A stretch of DNA of 64,000 nt, taken from assembly GCF_003391395.1 (NCBI RefSeq), contig NZ_CP024190.1, positions 3,844,001 to 3,908,000 of the forward strand. Reading direction: 5' to 3'. Below are positions 52,156-63,906 of the stretch, piece by piece. Origin of the DNA: Mycobacterium marinum. GTDB taxonomy: Bacteria; Actinomycetota; Actinomycetes; Mycobacteriales; Mycobacteriaceae. Each line of letters starts with the position of its first letter. Position 1 is the first letter of the stretch. The position numbers were made by a program, and so were the translations under genes. Below the pieces are notes generated by a model. The model saw nothing but the letters and a program-made list of their open reading frames with translations, was not told the origin of the DNA and ran no database searches.

Positions 52156-53237
52156 TGCGTGCGGTTTTGATGCAGGACTCCCAGCTGCAGGTCGCCGAGG
52201 TGCCCGAGCCGGTGCCCGGCCCCGGCGAGGTGCTGGTCGATGTGCTGGCCTGTGGCATCTGCGGATCGGACCTGCACTGCGCGGCCCACGGCCCGGAATT
52301 CAACGCGGCCACCCAGGCCGCGGGTGGATTCGACATGATGGATCTCAGCCGTCCGGTGGTATTCGGACACGAGTTCGTAGGCCGCATTGCGGCCTACGGA
52401 CCCGACACCGACCAACGCATCCCGGTCGGCCGCCGCGTGGTCTCGGCACCGTTTCTGCTCCGCGAGCAGAAGGTGACCCTGGGCTTCGCCGGCCCTGAGG
52501 CACCCGGAGGCTACAGCGAGCGCATGCTGCTGTCCGAACCGCTGCTGATCGAGGTGCCCGATCACGTGCCGACCGAGGTCGCCGCACTGACCGAACCACT
52601 GGCGGTGGCCTACCGCACGGTGGCCCGCGTCGACACCAGCACCGACGACGTCGCCCTGGTGGTCGGGTGCGGACCGATCGGGCTCGCCGTCATCGCGGTG
52701 CTCAAGATGAAAGGCGTCGGCCCCATCGTCGCGTCGGACTTCTCTCCCGAAAGGCGGTCCCTGGCAGCACAACTCGGTGCCGACGTGGTCCTCGACCCGA
52801 ACGAGAACTCCCCGTTCGAGGCGTTCATGGCGGCCGCAGTCACCGACGACCCGGCACGAATGGCGCCCGCGCACACCGTATTCGGACAGTTGCCGCTTCG
52901 TCCCACCGTCGCGTTCGAATGCGTCGGCGTCCCCGGCCTGATCCAGCAGCTCATCGCCGGTGTCCCGCCCGGCACCCGGATCGGCGTGGCGGGCATCAAC
53001 ATGAGCTCGGATCACTTCGAGCCCGCCCAATGCATCGCCAAGGAACTCGACATCCGCTTCTCCCTGTACTACACGCTCGACGAGTTCGCGCAGACCTTCG
53101 CACACCTGGCCGCCGGCGATTTCGACGTGGCCCCGCTGCTGACCGGGACCGTCGCGTTGGAAGGCGTCGCCGACGCCTTCGAGCGGCTCCGGAACAACCC
53201 GCACGACGCGAAGATCCTGCTCGACCCGACGCGCTGA
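52155..53237 (+). CDS. Zinc-binding medium-chain alcohol dehydrogenase
   Basis: 360 residues, MRAVLMQDSQLQVAEVPEPV. MDR fold with catalytic zinc ligands in LACGICGSDLHC (Cys) and VVFGHEFVGRI (His-Glu), and NAD(P)-binding VVGCGPIGLAVIAVLKMKG. The structural-zinc four-cysteine lobe of classical ADHs is absent: the region after GRRV reads VSAPFLLREQKVTLGF. It resembles threonine/sorbitol-dehydrogenase-like enzymes. Placed between a cupin and two WS/DGATs, it could interconvert an alcohol and an aldehyde/ketone that feeds ester formation. Confidence 0.92.
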   Translation: MRAVLMQDSQLQVAEVPEPVPGPGEVLVDVLACGICGSDLHCAAHGPEFNAATQAAGGFDMMDLSRPVVFGHEFVGRIAAYGPDTDQRIPVGRRVVSAPFLLREQKVTLGFAGPEAPGGYSERMLLSEPLLIEVPDHVPTEVAALTEPLAVAYRTVARVDTSTDDVALVVGCGPIGLAVIAVLKMKGVGPIVASDFSPERRSLAAQLGADVVLDPNENSPFEAFMAAAVTDDPARMAPAHTVFGQLPLRPTVAFECVGVPGLIQQLIAGVPPGTRIGVAGINMSSDHFEPAQCIAKELDIRFSLYYTLDEFAQTFAHLAAGDFDVAPLLTGTVALEGVADAFERLRNNPHDAKILLDPTR

Positions 53238-53273
53238 ACACCCCGTCCCCTCTCCCGAGAAAGCTCCGACAAA

Positions 53274-54746
53274 ATGCGCGCCCTCACCAGTCTCGACAGC
53301 ATGTTTCTTGCCGCCGAAGATGGTCGAACCGTCACCAATGTGTCCAGCCTGGCGGTGATGGACCGCACCGATGAGTCCGGTAAGGAACTCACCCGGGCGG
53401 ACATCGCCGAACTGTTGGCCGACCGCCTGCACCTACTGCCCCCGCTGCGCTGGCGGCTGGCCACCGTTCCGCTCGATCTGGGCCACCCGTGGTGGGTGGA
53501 GGGCGAGGTGGACCTCGACTTCCACGTCCGCGAGACGGCGGTGGTGGCCCCGGGCGACCGGGCCGCACTCGAGACGTTGGTCGCTCGGCTGTCGGCCCAT
53601 CCGATGGACCGCTCCCGCCCGCTGTGGGAGGTGTATCTGATCCAGGGTCTGCAAGACGACAAGGTCGCACTGCTGACCAAGCTGCACCATGCCGCGGTGG
53701 ACGGGATGTCGGGCGGGGAGGTGCTCAACGTCATGTTCGACACCACGCCGCAGGGGCGGGTGCTGCCACCGGCCCCGCGGTACCGACCTGAGAAAGAGCC
53801 CGGCCAACTCGGGATGTTGGCGCGCACCATCGTGGGCATGCCACGACGCCAATGGCAGTCCGCGGGCGCGGCTCGGCGCACGCTGACCAATTTGGATCAG
53901 ATCGCAACCCTGCGCTCGATACCCGGTGTGGCGGCGGTGGGGAGCGCGATGCGACGAGCCCAAGCACCCATCCGCAGGGGGCCATCGGCACCCAGCCCCG
54001 CGACGGTGACCGCGCCCAGACTGGGTTTCAACGGCAAGATCTCCCCGCATCGGCGGGTGGCGCTGACCAGCTTGCCGCTCGAGGACGTCAAGGAGATCAA
54101 GACCCACTTCGAGGCGACGGTCAACGATGTCGTCGTCACCCTGTGCGCCGGTGCCCTGCGCCGCTGGCTCGCCGATCGCGGTGAACTTCCCGAACAGCCG
54201 CTGGTGGCGGCGATCCCGGTGTCGGTTCGCGCCGAAGCCGAGTTCGGAACGTATGGCAACAAGGTGGGCACCATGCTGGCGGCATTGCCGACCGACGTGA
54301 CCGATCCGGCGATTCGCCTGCAGCGGTGCCGCAAGGAGCTGCGTGCGGCCAAACGCCGCAATGAGGCGGTGCCGGCCTCGTTGATGCGCGATGCCAATGA
54401 TCTGGTCCCGCCGGTGCTGTTCGGGCCGGCGATGCGCGCGATGACGGCCGTCGCGGCCAGCGACGCGCTCTCCCCGGTCGCCAACCTCGTCATCTCCAAT
54501 GTGCCGGGCCCCCGGTCGCCGCTCTACTGCGCGGGCCGACGGGTTTGCGAGCACTACCCGGTGTCCACGATCAGCGACAGCCTGGGCCTGAACGTCACGG
54601 TCTTCAGCTACACCGATCGTTTGGAAATCGGCTTGGTGGGTGACCGCTATCTGGTCAAGGACCTGGACCGCCTCGCCGATGCGTTCGGCGCGGAACTCGC
54701 TGTGCTCAAGCAGAGCGTGCGCAAGCCCCGAGGAGGCCGCAAATGA
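53274..54746 (+). CDS. WS/DGAT-type acyltransferase (first of pair)
   Basis: 490 residues, MRALTSLDSMFLAAEDGRTV. Catalytic HHxxxDG intact in LLTKLHHAAVDGMSGGEVLN (residue ~139), then VNDVVVTLCAGALRRWL and LVISNVPGPRSPLYCAGRR. Predicted to esterify an alcohol or diacylglycerol with an acyl-CoA, at the membrane/lipid droplet surface. 36 nt after the alcohol dehydrogenase and overlapping the next WS/DGAT by 4 bp (ATGA), so a coupled pair. Confidence 0.93.
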   Translation: MRALTSLDSMFLAAEDGRTVTNVSSLAVMDRTDESGKELTRADIAELLADRLHLLPPLRWRLATVPLDLGHPWWVEGEVDLDFHVRETAVVAPGDRAALETLVARLSAHPMDRSRPLWEVYLIQGLQDDKVALLTKLHHAAVDGMSGGEVLNVMFDTTPQGRVLPPAPRYRPEKEPGQLGMLARTIVGMPRRQWQSAGAARRTLTNLDQIATLRSIPGVAAVGSAMRRAQAPIRRGPSAPSPATVTAPRLGFNGKISPHRRVALTSLPLEDVKEIKTHFEATVNDVVVTLCAGALRRWLADRGELPEQPLVAAIPVSVRAEAEFGTYGNKVGTMLAALPTDVTDPAIRLQRCRKELRAAKRRNEAVPASLMRDANDLVPPVLFGPAMRAMTAVAASDALSPVANLVISNVPGPRSPLYCAGRRVCEHYPVSTISDSLGLNVTVFSYTDRLEIGLVGDRYLVKDLDRLADAFGAELAVLKQSVRKPRGGRK

Positions 54747-56293
54747 GACGGCTCAGCAGCGTTGATGCCCAATTCTTCGCGATGGAGGACGGCCGCAACC
54801 ATTCTCACGTCTGTCAGCTCACCATCGTCGAGGCCACCACCACGGATGGCCTGCGACTGGACGGGCAGCGGATCCGCGGCCTGTTGGCCCAGCGCATCGA
54901 CCTGATGCCGCCGTTGCGCTGGCGGGTGCGTGAGGTCCCGTTCGGCATCGACTATCCCGTGCTGGTGCAGGACGACACATTCGATCTGGATTCGCATCTC
55001 TGGGAAAGCGCGCTCCCCGTACCCGGGGATGACGAACAACTCGGCCGGGCCGTCGCCGATATCGCGTCGAGGCCGCTGGATCGGGCTCGACCGCTGTGGG
55101 AACTCCACGTGATCCACGGCCTGGCCGGCGACCGCGTCGCGCTGGTGACCAAGTTGCACCACAGCGTGATCGACGGGGTCTCGGGCATGGAGTTGCTGGG
55201 CGCGCTGCTGGACACCGTTGCCTTCCCGGACGCCGGGCCGGAGCTCGAAAAACCCCCGACCGGCACCGCGATCGGCAACGCACCCAGTGACGCCGGGCTG
55301 CTGGCACGCGCGCTCGCCTCGCTGCCCGTTCAGCCCGCGCGAATGGTGCGGGGCCTGCCGCCCATGCTGCGCCATATCGATCAACTCCCCACCATGCGCC
55401 ACCTGCCCGGTGCCGCCGTGATCGCCAAAGTCGCCGACCGCGCCGAACGGCTCGCCACCCGCAACAAAGACGGTCGCAATCTGCAGCACCCTCGGGCCGC
55501 TGCCCCGAAAGTCTCCTTCGGCGGCAGGATTTCGGCACAACGGCGATTCGCATTCGGGTCGTTGCCGCTAGACCAGATCAAGGCCGCCAAGTTCGCCGTG
55601 CCCGGCGCAACCGTCAACGATGTCGTGGTCGCCGTGTGCGCCGGGGCCTTACGGCGACGCATGATCGCTCGGGGCGACGACGTGGCGACTCCCCTGGTTG
55701 CCATGGTGCCGGTGTCGGTGCGCACCGGCGAGCGACAGTACGGCAACCAGATCTCATCGATGATCGTGCCGATTCCCACCGACCAGGCCGATGCCCGCGC
55801 CCGGCTGATCTCCGCCCACCAGGTCATGCGGGCGGCCAAGGAACGGCACCGCGCCATCCCCGCCAAGCTGCTCACCGAGGCGAACCACACCGTTCCCCCG
55901 GCGCTGCTGACCCGGGCCGCCCGGGTGATCTCGATGACCACCGGCTCGGGTTGGATAAGGCCGCCATTCAACGTGACGATCTCGAACATCCCGGGATCGC
56001 CGGACCCGCTGTACTGCGCGGGAGCCCGGGTGGTGTCCCAACATCCGGTGAACGTCCTGCTCGACGGGATGGGCCTGAGCATCACCCTGCTCAGCTACCA
56101 GGACCGGCTTGACTTCGGGCTCACCGCCGATCGCGAATTGCTGCCCGACGTCTGGCACCTCGCCGACGAACTGGCGGCCGAACTGAGTGCCCTGGCCGCC
56201 GAGGTTGGCGCGCCGAGGAATCCGGTGGCCGATGGTGCACCCACGGGTACGACGGGCCGGCCAACGGCCAAACCCGGTGCGATCCCCCGCTGA
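54743..56293 (+). CDS. WS/DGAT-type acyltransferase (second of pair)
   Basis: 516 residues, MRRLSSVDAQFFAMEDGRNH. HHxxxDG present as VTKLHHSVIDGVSGMELLGA, followed by VNDVVVAVCAGALRRRM and VTISNIPGSPDPLYCAGARV. About as long as the first member with a ~30-residue low-complexity C-terminal tail. Last gene of the operon, 10 nt before the convergent tRNA-Val. The pair may form a heteromer or act in sequence; in the M. tuberculosis mymA locus two WS/DGAT genes also follow an alcohol dehydrogenase gene. Confidence 0.93.
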   Translation: MRRLSSVDAQFFAMEDGRNHSHVCQLTIVEATTTDGLRLDGQRIRGLLAQRIDLMPPLRWRVREVPFGIDYPVLVQDDTFDLDSHLWESALPVPGDDEQLGRAVADIASRPLDRARPLWELHVIHGLAGDRVALVTKLHHSVIDGVSGMELLGALLDTVAFPDAGPELEKPPTGTAIGNAPSDAGLLARALASLPVQPARMVRGLPPMLRHIDQLPTMRHLPGAAVIAKVADRAERLATRNKDGRNLQHPRAAAPKVSFGGRISAQRRFAFGSLPLDQIKAAKFAVPGATVNDVVVAVCAGALRRRMIARGDDVATPLVAMVPVSVRTGERQYGNQISSMIVPIPTDQADARARLISAHQVMRAAKERHRAIPAKLLTEANHTVPPALLTRAARVISMTTGSGWIRPPFNVTISNIPGSPDPLYCAGARVVSQHPVNVLLDGMGLSITLLSYQDRLDFGLTADRELLPDVWHLADELAAELSALAAEVGAPRNPVADGAPTGTTGRPTAKPGAIPR

Positions 56294-56303
56294 ACGAACT
56301 TGG

Positions 56304-56375
56304 TGGGCGCGGACGGTATCGAACCGCCGACCGCTGGTGTGTAAAACCAGAGCTCTACCACTGAGCTACGCGCCC
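56304..56375 (-). tRNA. tRNA-Val (anticodon UAC)
   Basis: 72 nt cloverleaf on the minus strand: acceptor GGGCGCG / CGCGCCC, D-arm AGCTCAGTGGTAGAGCT, anticodon stem CTGGT / ACCAG with loop TTTACAC (anticodon TAC), T-arm GGCGGTTCGATACCGTC, discriminator A. The CCA is not encoded. It marks the border between the accessory locus and the conserved ahpE-aceE block; M. tuberculosis also has a tRNA-Val next to ahpE. Confidence 0.95.
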
Positions 56376-56431
56376 TATGCCCGCCGCAGGCTACACGCCC
56401 GAGACGTCAACACCCAAAAACCTTGGCCCGC

Positions 56432-56893
56432 TCAGGCCTGTAATGCCGCCAACGCATCCGTCCACAGCCGCTGATCGCGGGCCTCACCGGGCTGCTTCAT
56501 CTCGGCGAACCGAATGATCCCCGCCCGGTCGACCACGAAAGTCCCGCGGTTGGAGATGCCGGCTGTGTCGTTGAACACACCGTAGGCCTGGCTGACCGCG
56601 CCGTGCGGCCAGAAATCCGACAGCACCGGGAAGGTGAACCCGCTTTGGGTGGCCCAGATCTTGTGGGTGGGTGGTGGCCCCACCGAAATCGCGACCGCCG
56701 CGGTGTCGTCGTTCTCGAACTGCGGCAGATGGTCACGAATCTGGTCCAACTCGCCCTGACAGATCCCGGTGAAGGCCAGCGGGAAGAACACCAGCAGCAC
56801 GTTCTTGGCGCCGCGGTAGTCGCTGAGCGTGACCGGCTGCTGATTCTGGTCACGCAGCGTGAAGTCCGGAGCGGTGGCTCCGACTTCGAGCAT
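56432..56893 (-). CDS. ahpE: One-Cys peroxiredoxin AhpE
   Basis: 153 residues, MLEVGATAPDFTLRDQNQQP. Peroxiredoxin fold with the peroxidatic Cys45 in PLAFTGICQGELDQIRDHL (PxxxTxxC pattern) and conserved Arg in RGTFVVDRAGIIRFAE. In M. tuberculosis AhpE (Rv2238c) reduces peroxynitrite and fatty-acid hydroperoxides and is recycled through mycothiol/mycoredoxin. The start overlaps the stop of the upstream gene by 1 nt (TGATG). Cytosolic. Confidence 0.97.
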   Translation of the reverse strand: MLEVGATAPDFTLRDQNQQPVTLSDYRGAKNVLLVFFPLAFTGICQGELDQIRDHLPQFENDDTAAVAISVGPPPTHKIWATQSGFTFPVLSDFWPHGAVSQAYGVFNDTAGISNRGTFVVDRAGIIRFAEMKQPGEARDQRLWTDALAALQA

Positions 56894-57315
56894 CAGCGCT
56901 TCCCGGCCCGCGACTTGGGCTGAACCAGCCGACTGGCAGCCCAGTTACCCAGGTTGACCGACGACGTCGGCATCAGCCCCGCGGTGGGGGCCGCCTCCGC
57001 GATGTCGGCCGGCAGCACGTGGCCGGGCTGGCCGGTCTTGGGTGTCAGCACCCAGATCACGCCATCCTCGGCAAGCGGGCTGATTGCGTCCATCAGAGTG
57101 TCGACCAGATCCCCGTCGCTGTCTCGCCACCACAGCAGCACGACGTCGACCACCTCATCGGTGTCTTCATCGAGCATTTCGCTGCCGCAGGCTTCCTCGA
57201 CGGCAGCGCGGATCTCATCGTCGGTATCTTCGTCCCAGCCCCACTCCTGGACGACTTGGTCTCGTTGGATGTCCAGTTTGCGAGCGTAGCTCGGGGCGTG
57301 ATCCGCCGCGACCAC
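56893..57315 (-). CDS. DUF3052 family protein (Rv2239c-type)
   Basis: 140 residues from GTG at 57315 (VVAADHAPSYARKLDIQRDQ), chosen because AAGGGAGG lies 7 nt upstream; the frame is open to 57357 but the earlier start has no such signal. Acidic protein with DEDTDDEIRAAVEEACG, VVDVVLLWWRDSDGDLVDTL and LTPKTGQPGHVLP. Known only as a conserved actinobacterial family; function not established. Co-transcribed with ahpE. Confidence 0.92.
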   Translation of the reverse strand: MVAADHAPSYARKLDIQRDQVVQEWGWDEDTDDEIRAAVEEACGSEMLDEDTDEVVDVVLLWWRDSDGDLVDTLMDAISPLAEDGVIWVLTPKTGQPGHVLPADIAEAAPTAGLMPTSSVNLGNWAASRLVQPKSRAGKR

Positions 57316-57395
57316 CGTGGAACCTCCCTTTTCCTTCACACAAAGTGCGATTCGCACTATCGTCGCACAAACCTGATCGAACCAATACGGCTACC

Positions 57396-57998
57396 TCAGT
57401 AGGAAGCCATGCAGAGCTTCAAAGCCTTGGTCTTGGTGTCGTTGAGCTGATCGACTCTTCTGTTGAACTCCCCCGTCGGCGCATGCGTGCCGATCGCGTT
57501 GGCCACCGAACGCGCCGCGTCCGTGTAGGCATTGAACGCGTCGCGCATCTCCGGTGACAGCGCCTCGTTGAGTGCGCTGGAAACCGAGGAAGCGCTGTTG
57601 TTGAGCGCTTCGATGGCCGGGCCTTCGGCCGGACCGGTGCTGCGTCCGGCATTGAACGCACCGACGAACTCGTTCACCTTGTCGATGGCTTCCTTGCTGG
57701 TGGTGGCGAGGGTTTCGCACGAGGTGCGAATCGCCTTGGTGGTCAGCGACTGTTGCCGCTGGGACTCGCGCACGCTCGAGGTCGCCGCGGAGGCCGAAAT
57801 CGACAGCGATACCGATGAGCGGTAGGCCGGAGCCACCTTGGTGTCCGGGGTGGCCGTACCGTCGGTGACGCTGGTGCATCCCACGATGCCGATCAGCAGC
57901 ACCGCGATACAACCGAGTGCCTGGGCACCTCGCCGGGCGCGCGAACCAGAGAAAGCCCCCCCGTGCCTGCGAGGAACGGCACGCCATCCGATGAGCAC
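57396..57998 (-). CDS. Putative lipoprotein / membrane-anchored protein (Rv2240c-type)
   Basis: 200 residues from GTG at 57998, possibly longer since the frame is open upstream. A basic N-terminus is followed by a hydrophobic stretch ALGCIAVLLIGIVGC ending in a lipobox-like IVGC at residue ~41, then a ~155-residue helical extracytoplasmic domain (VSLSISASAATSSVRES, AIDKVNEFVGAFNAG, ARSVANAIGTHAPTGEFNRR) with two cysteines (RTSCETL, LKLCMASY). No known function. Divergent from aceE with a 184-nt gap in which I see no named motif. Confidence 0.85.
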   Translation of the reverse strand: MLIGWRAVPRRHGGAFSGSRARRGAQALGCIAVLLIGIVGCTSVTDGTATPDTKVAPAYRSSVSLSISASAATSSVRESQRQQSLTTKAIRTSCETLATTSKEAIDKVNEFVGAFNAGRSTGPAEGPAIEALNNSASSVSSALNEALSPEMRDAFNAYTDAARSVANAIGTHAPTGEFNRRVDQLNDTKTKALKLCMASY

Positions 57999-58182
57999 GG
58001 CTAGTGACGTTACCGGGTCGGGGCTCCGACTGGCTTCAACGCACCCAATTCGTTGTCACAGAGGGCATCGGAGGCATCTCGCGGCATCGACTGGACGGCG
58101 GCTATCTACTCGAAACGTCGGTGCGGCACGATAGGAGGACGATCACCCCACCCGATAGCCCGCCAACTACAGGAGCGGAAGT

Positions 58183-60972
<2,790 letters not shown>

Positions 60973-60987
60973 CCCCCGGCCGTTCGC

Positions 60988-61019
60988 CGCCGTGCGTCAC
61001 GCCAGTGTGACGCACGGCG
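60988..61019 (+). terminator. Hairpin terminator after aceE
   Basis: Perfect 13-bp inverted repeat (60988-61000 with 61007-61019, 6-nt loop) 15 nt after the aceE stop. No T-run. A further partly complementary CTGGCGTGACG copy follows at 61029-61039, allowing an alternative, longer fold. Confidence 0.65.
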
Positions 61020-61105
61020 ACGACCGCCACGCTGGCGTGACGATCGACGCCCGGCTCGCAAAACTTTTAGCAGGTTCTTCTAGAAATCAGGCGTAGCTTT
61101 TAGGC

Positions 61106-62416
61106 GTGAACGACAACCAGTTTTCCGCGATCGCGCGACTTGGGTCTGCAAGATCGCCGCTGGAACTCCTGGAAACCGTGCCCGATTCCCTGCTGCGGCG
61201 GTTGAAGCAGTACTCCGGCCGGCTGGCCACCGAGGCGGTCTCGGCCATGCAGGAGCGGCTGCCGTTCTTCGCTGACCTGGAAGCCTCCCAGCGCGCCAGC
61301 GTGGCACTGGTGGTGCAGACGGCAGTGGTGAACTTCGCCGAGTGGATGCAGAATCCGCGCAGCGACGTCAGCTACACCGCGCAGGCGTTCGAACTGGTAC
61401 CCCAGGACCTGACCCGACGCATCGCGCTGCGCCACACCGTGGACATGGTGCGCGTCACCATGGAGTTCTTCGAGGAAGTGGTGCCGCTGCTGGCCCGATC
61501 CGAAGAACAGCTGACCGCCCTGACGGTGGGCATCCTGAAATACAGCCGGGATCTGGCCTTCACCGCCGCCTCGGCCTATGCCGACGCCGCCGAAGCGCGC
61601 GGCACCTGGGACAGCCGGATGGAGGCCAGCGTGGTCGACGCGGTGGTACGCGGCGACACGGGTCCGGAACTACTGTCGCGGGCGGCGGCACTGAACTGGG
61701 ACACGACCGCTCCGGCGACGGTGGTCGTGGGCACGCCGGCATCGGCGCGCGACGGCTCCGACGGCAGCGAGCGGGCCATCCAGGACGTCCGGGACGCCGC
61801 CGCCCAGCACGGCCGAGCGGCGCTGACCGACGTGCACGGCACCTGGCTGGTGGCGATCGTGTCCGGCCACCTGTCCCCCACCGACAAAGTCTTTAAAGAC
61901 CTATTGGAGGCCTTTTCCGACGGGCCCGTGGTGATCGGCCCCACCGCCCCCATGCTGACGGCGGCCTATCACAGCGCCAGCGAGGCGATTTCAGGCATGA
62001 ATGCGGTGGCGGGCTGGCGCGGAGCCCCGCGCCCCGTGCTGGCCCGGGAATTGCTGCCCGAACGAGCCCTGATGGGTGACGCGTCGGCCATCGTGGCGCT
62101 GCACACCGACGTGATGCGGCCGCTGGCCGATGCCGGTCCAACGCTGATCGAGACACTGGACGCTTACTTAGATTGTGGCGGTGCTATTGAGGCTTGTGCC
62201 AGGAAGTTGTTCGTTCATCCAAACACCATCCGCTACCGACTCAAGCGGATCACCGATTTCACCGGGCGTGATCCGACTCAGCCACGCGATGCCTATGTCC
62301 TTCGAGTGGCCGCGACGGTGGGCCAACTGAACTACCCAACGCCGCCGTCGGGCGCCGCCAACAACACCATCACGCCGGTTCCACTCCCGGTCAGAAGGGG
62401 TACGGAAGGGCCATAA
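61106..62416 (+). CDS. mabR: MabR, PucR-type regulator of the FAS-II operon
   Basis: 436 residues from GTG (MNDNQFSAIARLGSARSPLE). N-terminal ~380 residues form a helical/GGDEF-like regulatory part (PDSLLRRLKQYSGRLATEAV, LTALTVGILKYSRDLAFTAA, ALMGDASAIVALHTDVMRPL), and the C-terminus a PucR-type HTH (LDAYLDCGGAIEACARKLFV followed by HPNTIRYRLKRITDFTGRD). In M. tuberculosis MabR (Rv2242) binds the fabD promoter, is essential and responds to acyl-CoA. Here it directly precedes fabD and a matching operator lies in the gap. Confidence 0.95.
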   Translation: MNDNQFSAIARLGSARSPLELLETVPDSLLRRLKQYSGRLATEAVSAMQERLPFFADLEASQRASVALVVQTAVVNFAEWMQNPRSDVSYTAQAFELVPQDLTRRIALRHTVDMVRVTMEFFEEVVPLLARSEEQLTALTVGILKYSRDLAFTAASAYADAAEARGTWDSRMEASVVDAVVRGDTGPELLSRAAALNWDTTAPATVVVGTPASARDGSDGSERAIQDVRDAAAQHGRAALTDVHGTWLVAIVSGHLSPTDKVFKDLLEAFSDGPVVIGPTAPMLTAAYHSASEAISGMNAVAGWRGAPRPVLARELLPERALMGDASAIVALHTDVMRPLADAGPTLIETLDAYLDCGGAIEACARKLFVHPNTIRYRLKRITDFTGRDPTQPRDAYVLRVAATVGQLNYPTPPSGAANNTITPVPLPVRRGTEGP

Positions 62417-62490
62417 AGACCCGACCTGAGCCAATAGTGACCTAGAGCACAAGTCGCGGGGCGATCTCAAACATGTAGCTTACCGAGCTG

Positions 62491-62511
62491 TTTTGTAGGG
62501 TCCCCACAAAA
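62491..62511 (+). promoter_or_regulatory. MabR operator upstream of fabD
   Basis: TTTTGT-AGGGTCCCC-ACAAAA, an exact TTTTGT-n9-ACAAAA inverted repeat, the pattern described for MabR at the FAS-II promoter. It ends 66 nt before the fabD GTG, in the 161-nt mabR-fabD gap. Confidence 0.88.
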
Positions 62512-62577
62512 ACCTAAGACGAGGTTCATAATCTGTTACACCGCGCAAAACCGTCTTCACAGTGTTCTCTTAGACAC

Positions 62578-63486
62578 GTGATTGCGTTGCTTGCGCCCGG
62601 ACAGGGCTCCCAGACCCAGGGAATGCTGTCGCCGTGGCTGGAACTGCCAGGCGCGGCGGACCAGATCGCCTCCTGGTCGCAGGCCAGTGGCCTGGACCTC
62701 GCCCGCTTGGGCACCACCGCGACGACGGAGGAGATCACCGACACCGCGGTTGCTCAGCCCTTGATCGTTGCGGCCACCCTGCTGGCCCACCAGGAGCTGA
62801 TCAGGCGGGGCTTGCTCAACGACCAAGAAGTGATCGTGGCCGGGCACTCGGTCGGCGAAATCGCGGCCTACGCGATCGCCGGTGTGATGGCCGCCAACGA
62901 TGCTGTCTCACTTGCCGCCACCCGCGGCGCGGAGATGGCCAAGGCGTGCGCCACCGAGCCGACCGGCATGTCTGCCCTGCTGGGCGGCACCGAGGACGAG
63001 GTGCTGAGCCGCCTCGAACAACTCGACTTGGTCCCCGCCAACCGCAACGCCGCCGGCCAGATCGTTGCCGCCGGTCGCCTGACCGCATTGGAGAAGCTCG
63101 CCGAGGACCCACCAGCGAGGGCCCGAGTACGCACCCTGGGGGTCGCCGGAGCGTTCCACACCCAGTTCATGGCTCCCGCGCTCGAGGGGTACGCCGCGGC
63201 GGCCGAGGCCATCGCCACCGCTGAGCCCACCGCGACGCTGCTGTCCAACCGCGACGGCAAGCCGGTCACATCTGCGGCCGCGGCGATGCAGACTCTGGTC
63301 TCGCAGCTCACTCAGCCGGTCCGATGGGACCTGTGTACCGCGACCATCCGCGAGCACAGTGTCACGGCGATCGTGGAGTTCCCCCCCGCGGGCACCCTCA
63401 CCGGCATCGCCAAACGCGAACTTCGGGGGGTTCCGACGCACGCCGTCAAGTCACCCGCAGATCTGGACGAATTGGCAAACCTCTAG
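62578..63486 (+). CDS. fabD: Malonyl-CoA:ACP transacylase FabD
   Basis: 302 residues from GTG (MIALLAPGQGSQTQGMLSPW). Active-site serine in VAGHSVGEIAAYA (residue ~91), oxyanion LLAPGQGSQ, and the His of GAFHTQFMAPAL. It loads malonate from CoA onto AcpM for mycolic-acid chain elongation. First gene of the FAS-II operon fabD-acpM-kasA, 161 nt after mabR. Confidence 0.97.
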   Translation: MIALLAPGQGSQTQGMLSPWLELPGAADQIASWSQASGLDLARLGTTATTEEITDTAVAQPLIVAATLLAHQELIRRGLLNDQEVIVAGHSVGEIAAYAIAGVMAANDAVSLAATRGAEMAKACATEPTGMSALLGGTEDEVLSRLEQLDLVPANRNAAGQIVAAGRLTALEKLAEDPPARARVRTLGVAGAFHTQFMAPALEGYAAAAEAIATAEPTATLLSNRDGKPVTSAAAAMQTLVSQLTQPVRWDLCTATIREHSVTAIVEFPPAGTLTGIAKRELRGVPTHAVKSPADLDELANL

Positions 63487-63558
63487 CCACCGGTTACGTC
63501 CAGAACCAAAGCACGTCAATTCGATTTACACACAACATATTACGAAGGGAAACAAGTC

Positions 63559-63906
63559 GTGGCCGTCAGTCAGGAAGAAATCATCGCCGGTATCGCCGAG
63601 ATCATCGAAGAGGTCACCGGTATCGAGCCGTCGGAAGTTACCCCGGAGAAGTCGTTCGTCGACGACCTGGACATCGACTCGCTGTCGATGGTTGAGATCG
63701 CCGTGCAGACCGAGGACAAGTACGGCGTGAAGATCCCCGACGAGGACCTCGCTGGTCTGCGTACCGTCGGTGACGTCGTCTCCTACATCCAGAAGCTCGA
63801 GGAAGAGAACCCCGAGGCTGCCGAGGCCCTGCGCGCCAAGCTCGAGACCGAGAACCCCGAGGCTGCCGCCAACGTCAAGGCGAGGCTGGAAGCAGAGAGC
63901 AAGTGA
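63559..63906 (+). CDS. acpM: Meromycolate acyl carrier protein AcpM
   Basis: 115 residues from GTG (MAVSQEEIIAGIAEIIEEVT) with AAGGGA upstream. The phosphopantetheine serine is in DDLDIDSLSMVEIAVQTED. The C-terminal ~35 residues (EAAEALRAKLETENPEAA, AANVKARLEAESK) are the acidic extension special to mycobacterial AcpM compared with ordinary ACPs. Carries the growing meromycolate chain in FAS-II. Its stop overlaps the kasA GTG by 3 nt (GTGA). Confidence 0.98.
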   Translation: MAVSQEEIIAGIAEIIEEVTGIEPSEVTPEKSFVDDLDIDSLSMVEIAVQTEDKYGVKIPDEDLAGLRTVGDVVSYIQKLEEENPEAAEALRAKLETENPEAAANVKARLEAESK

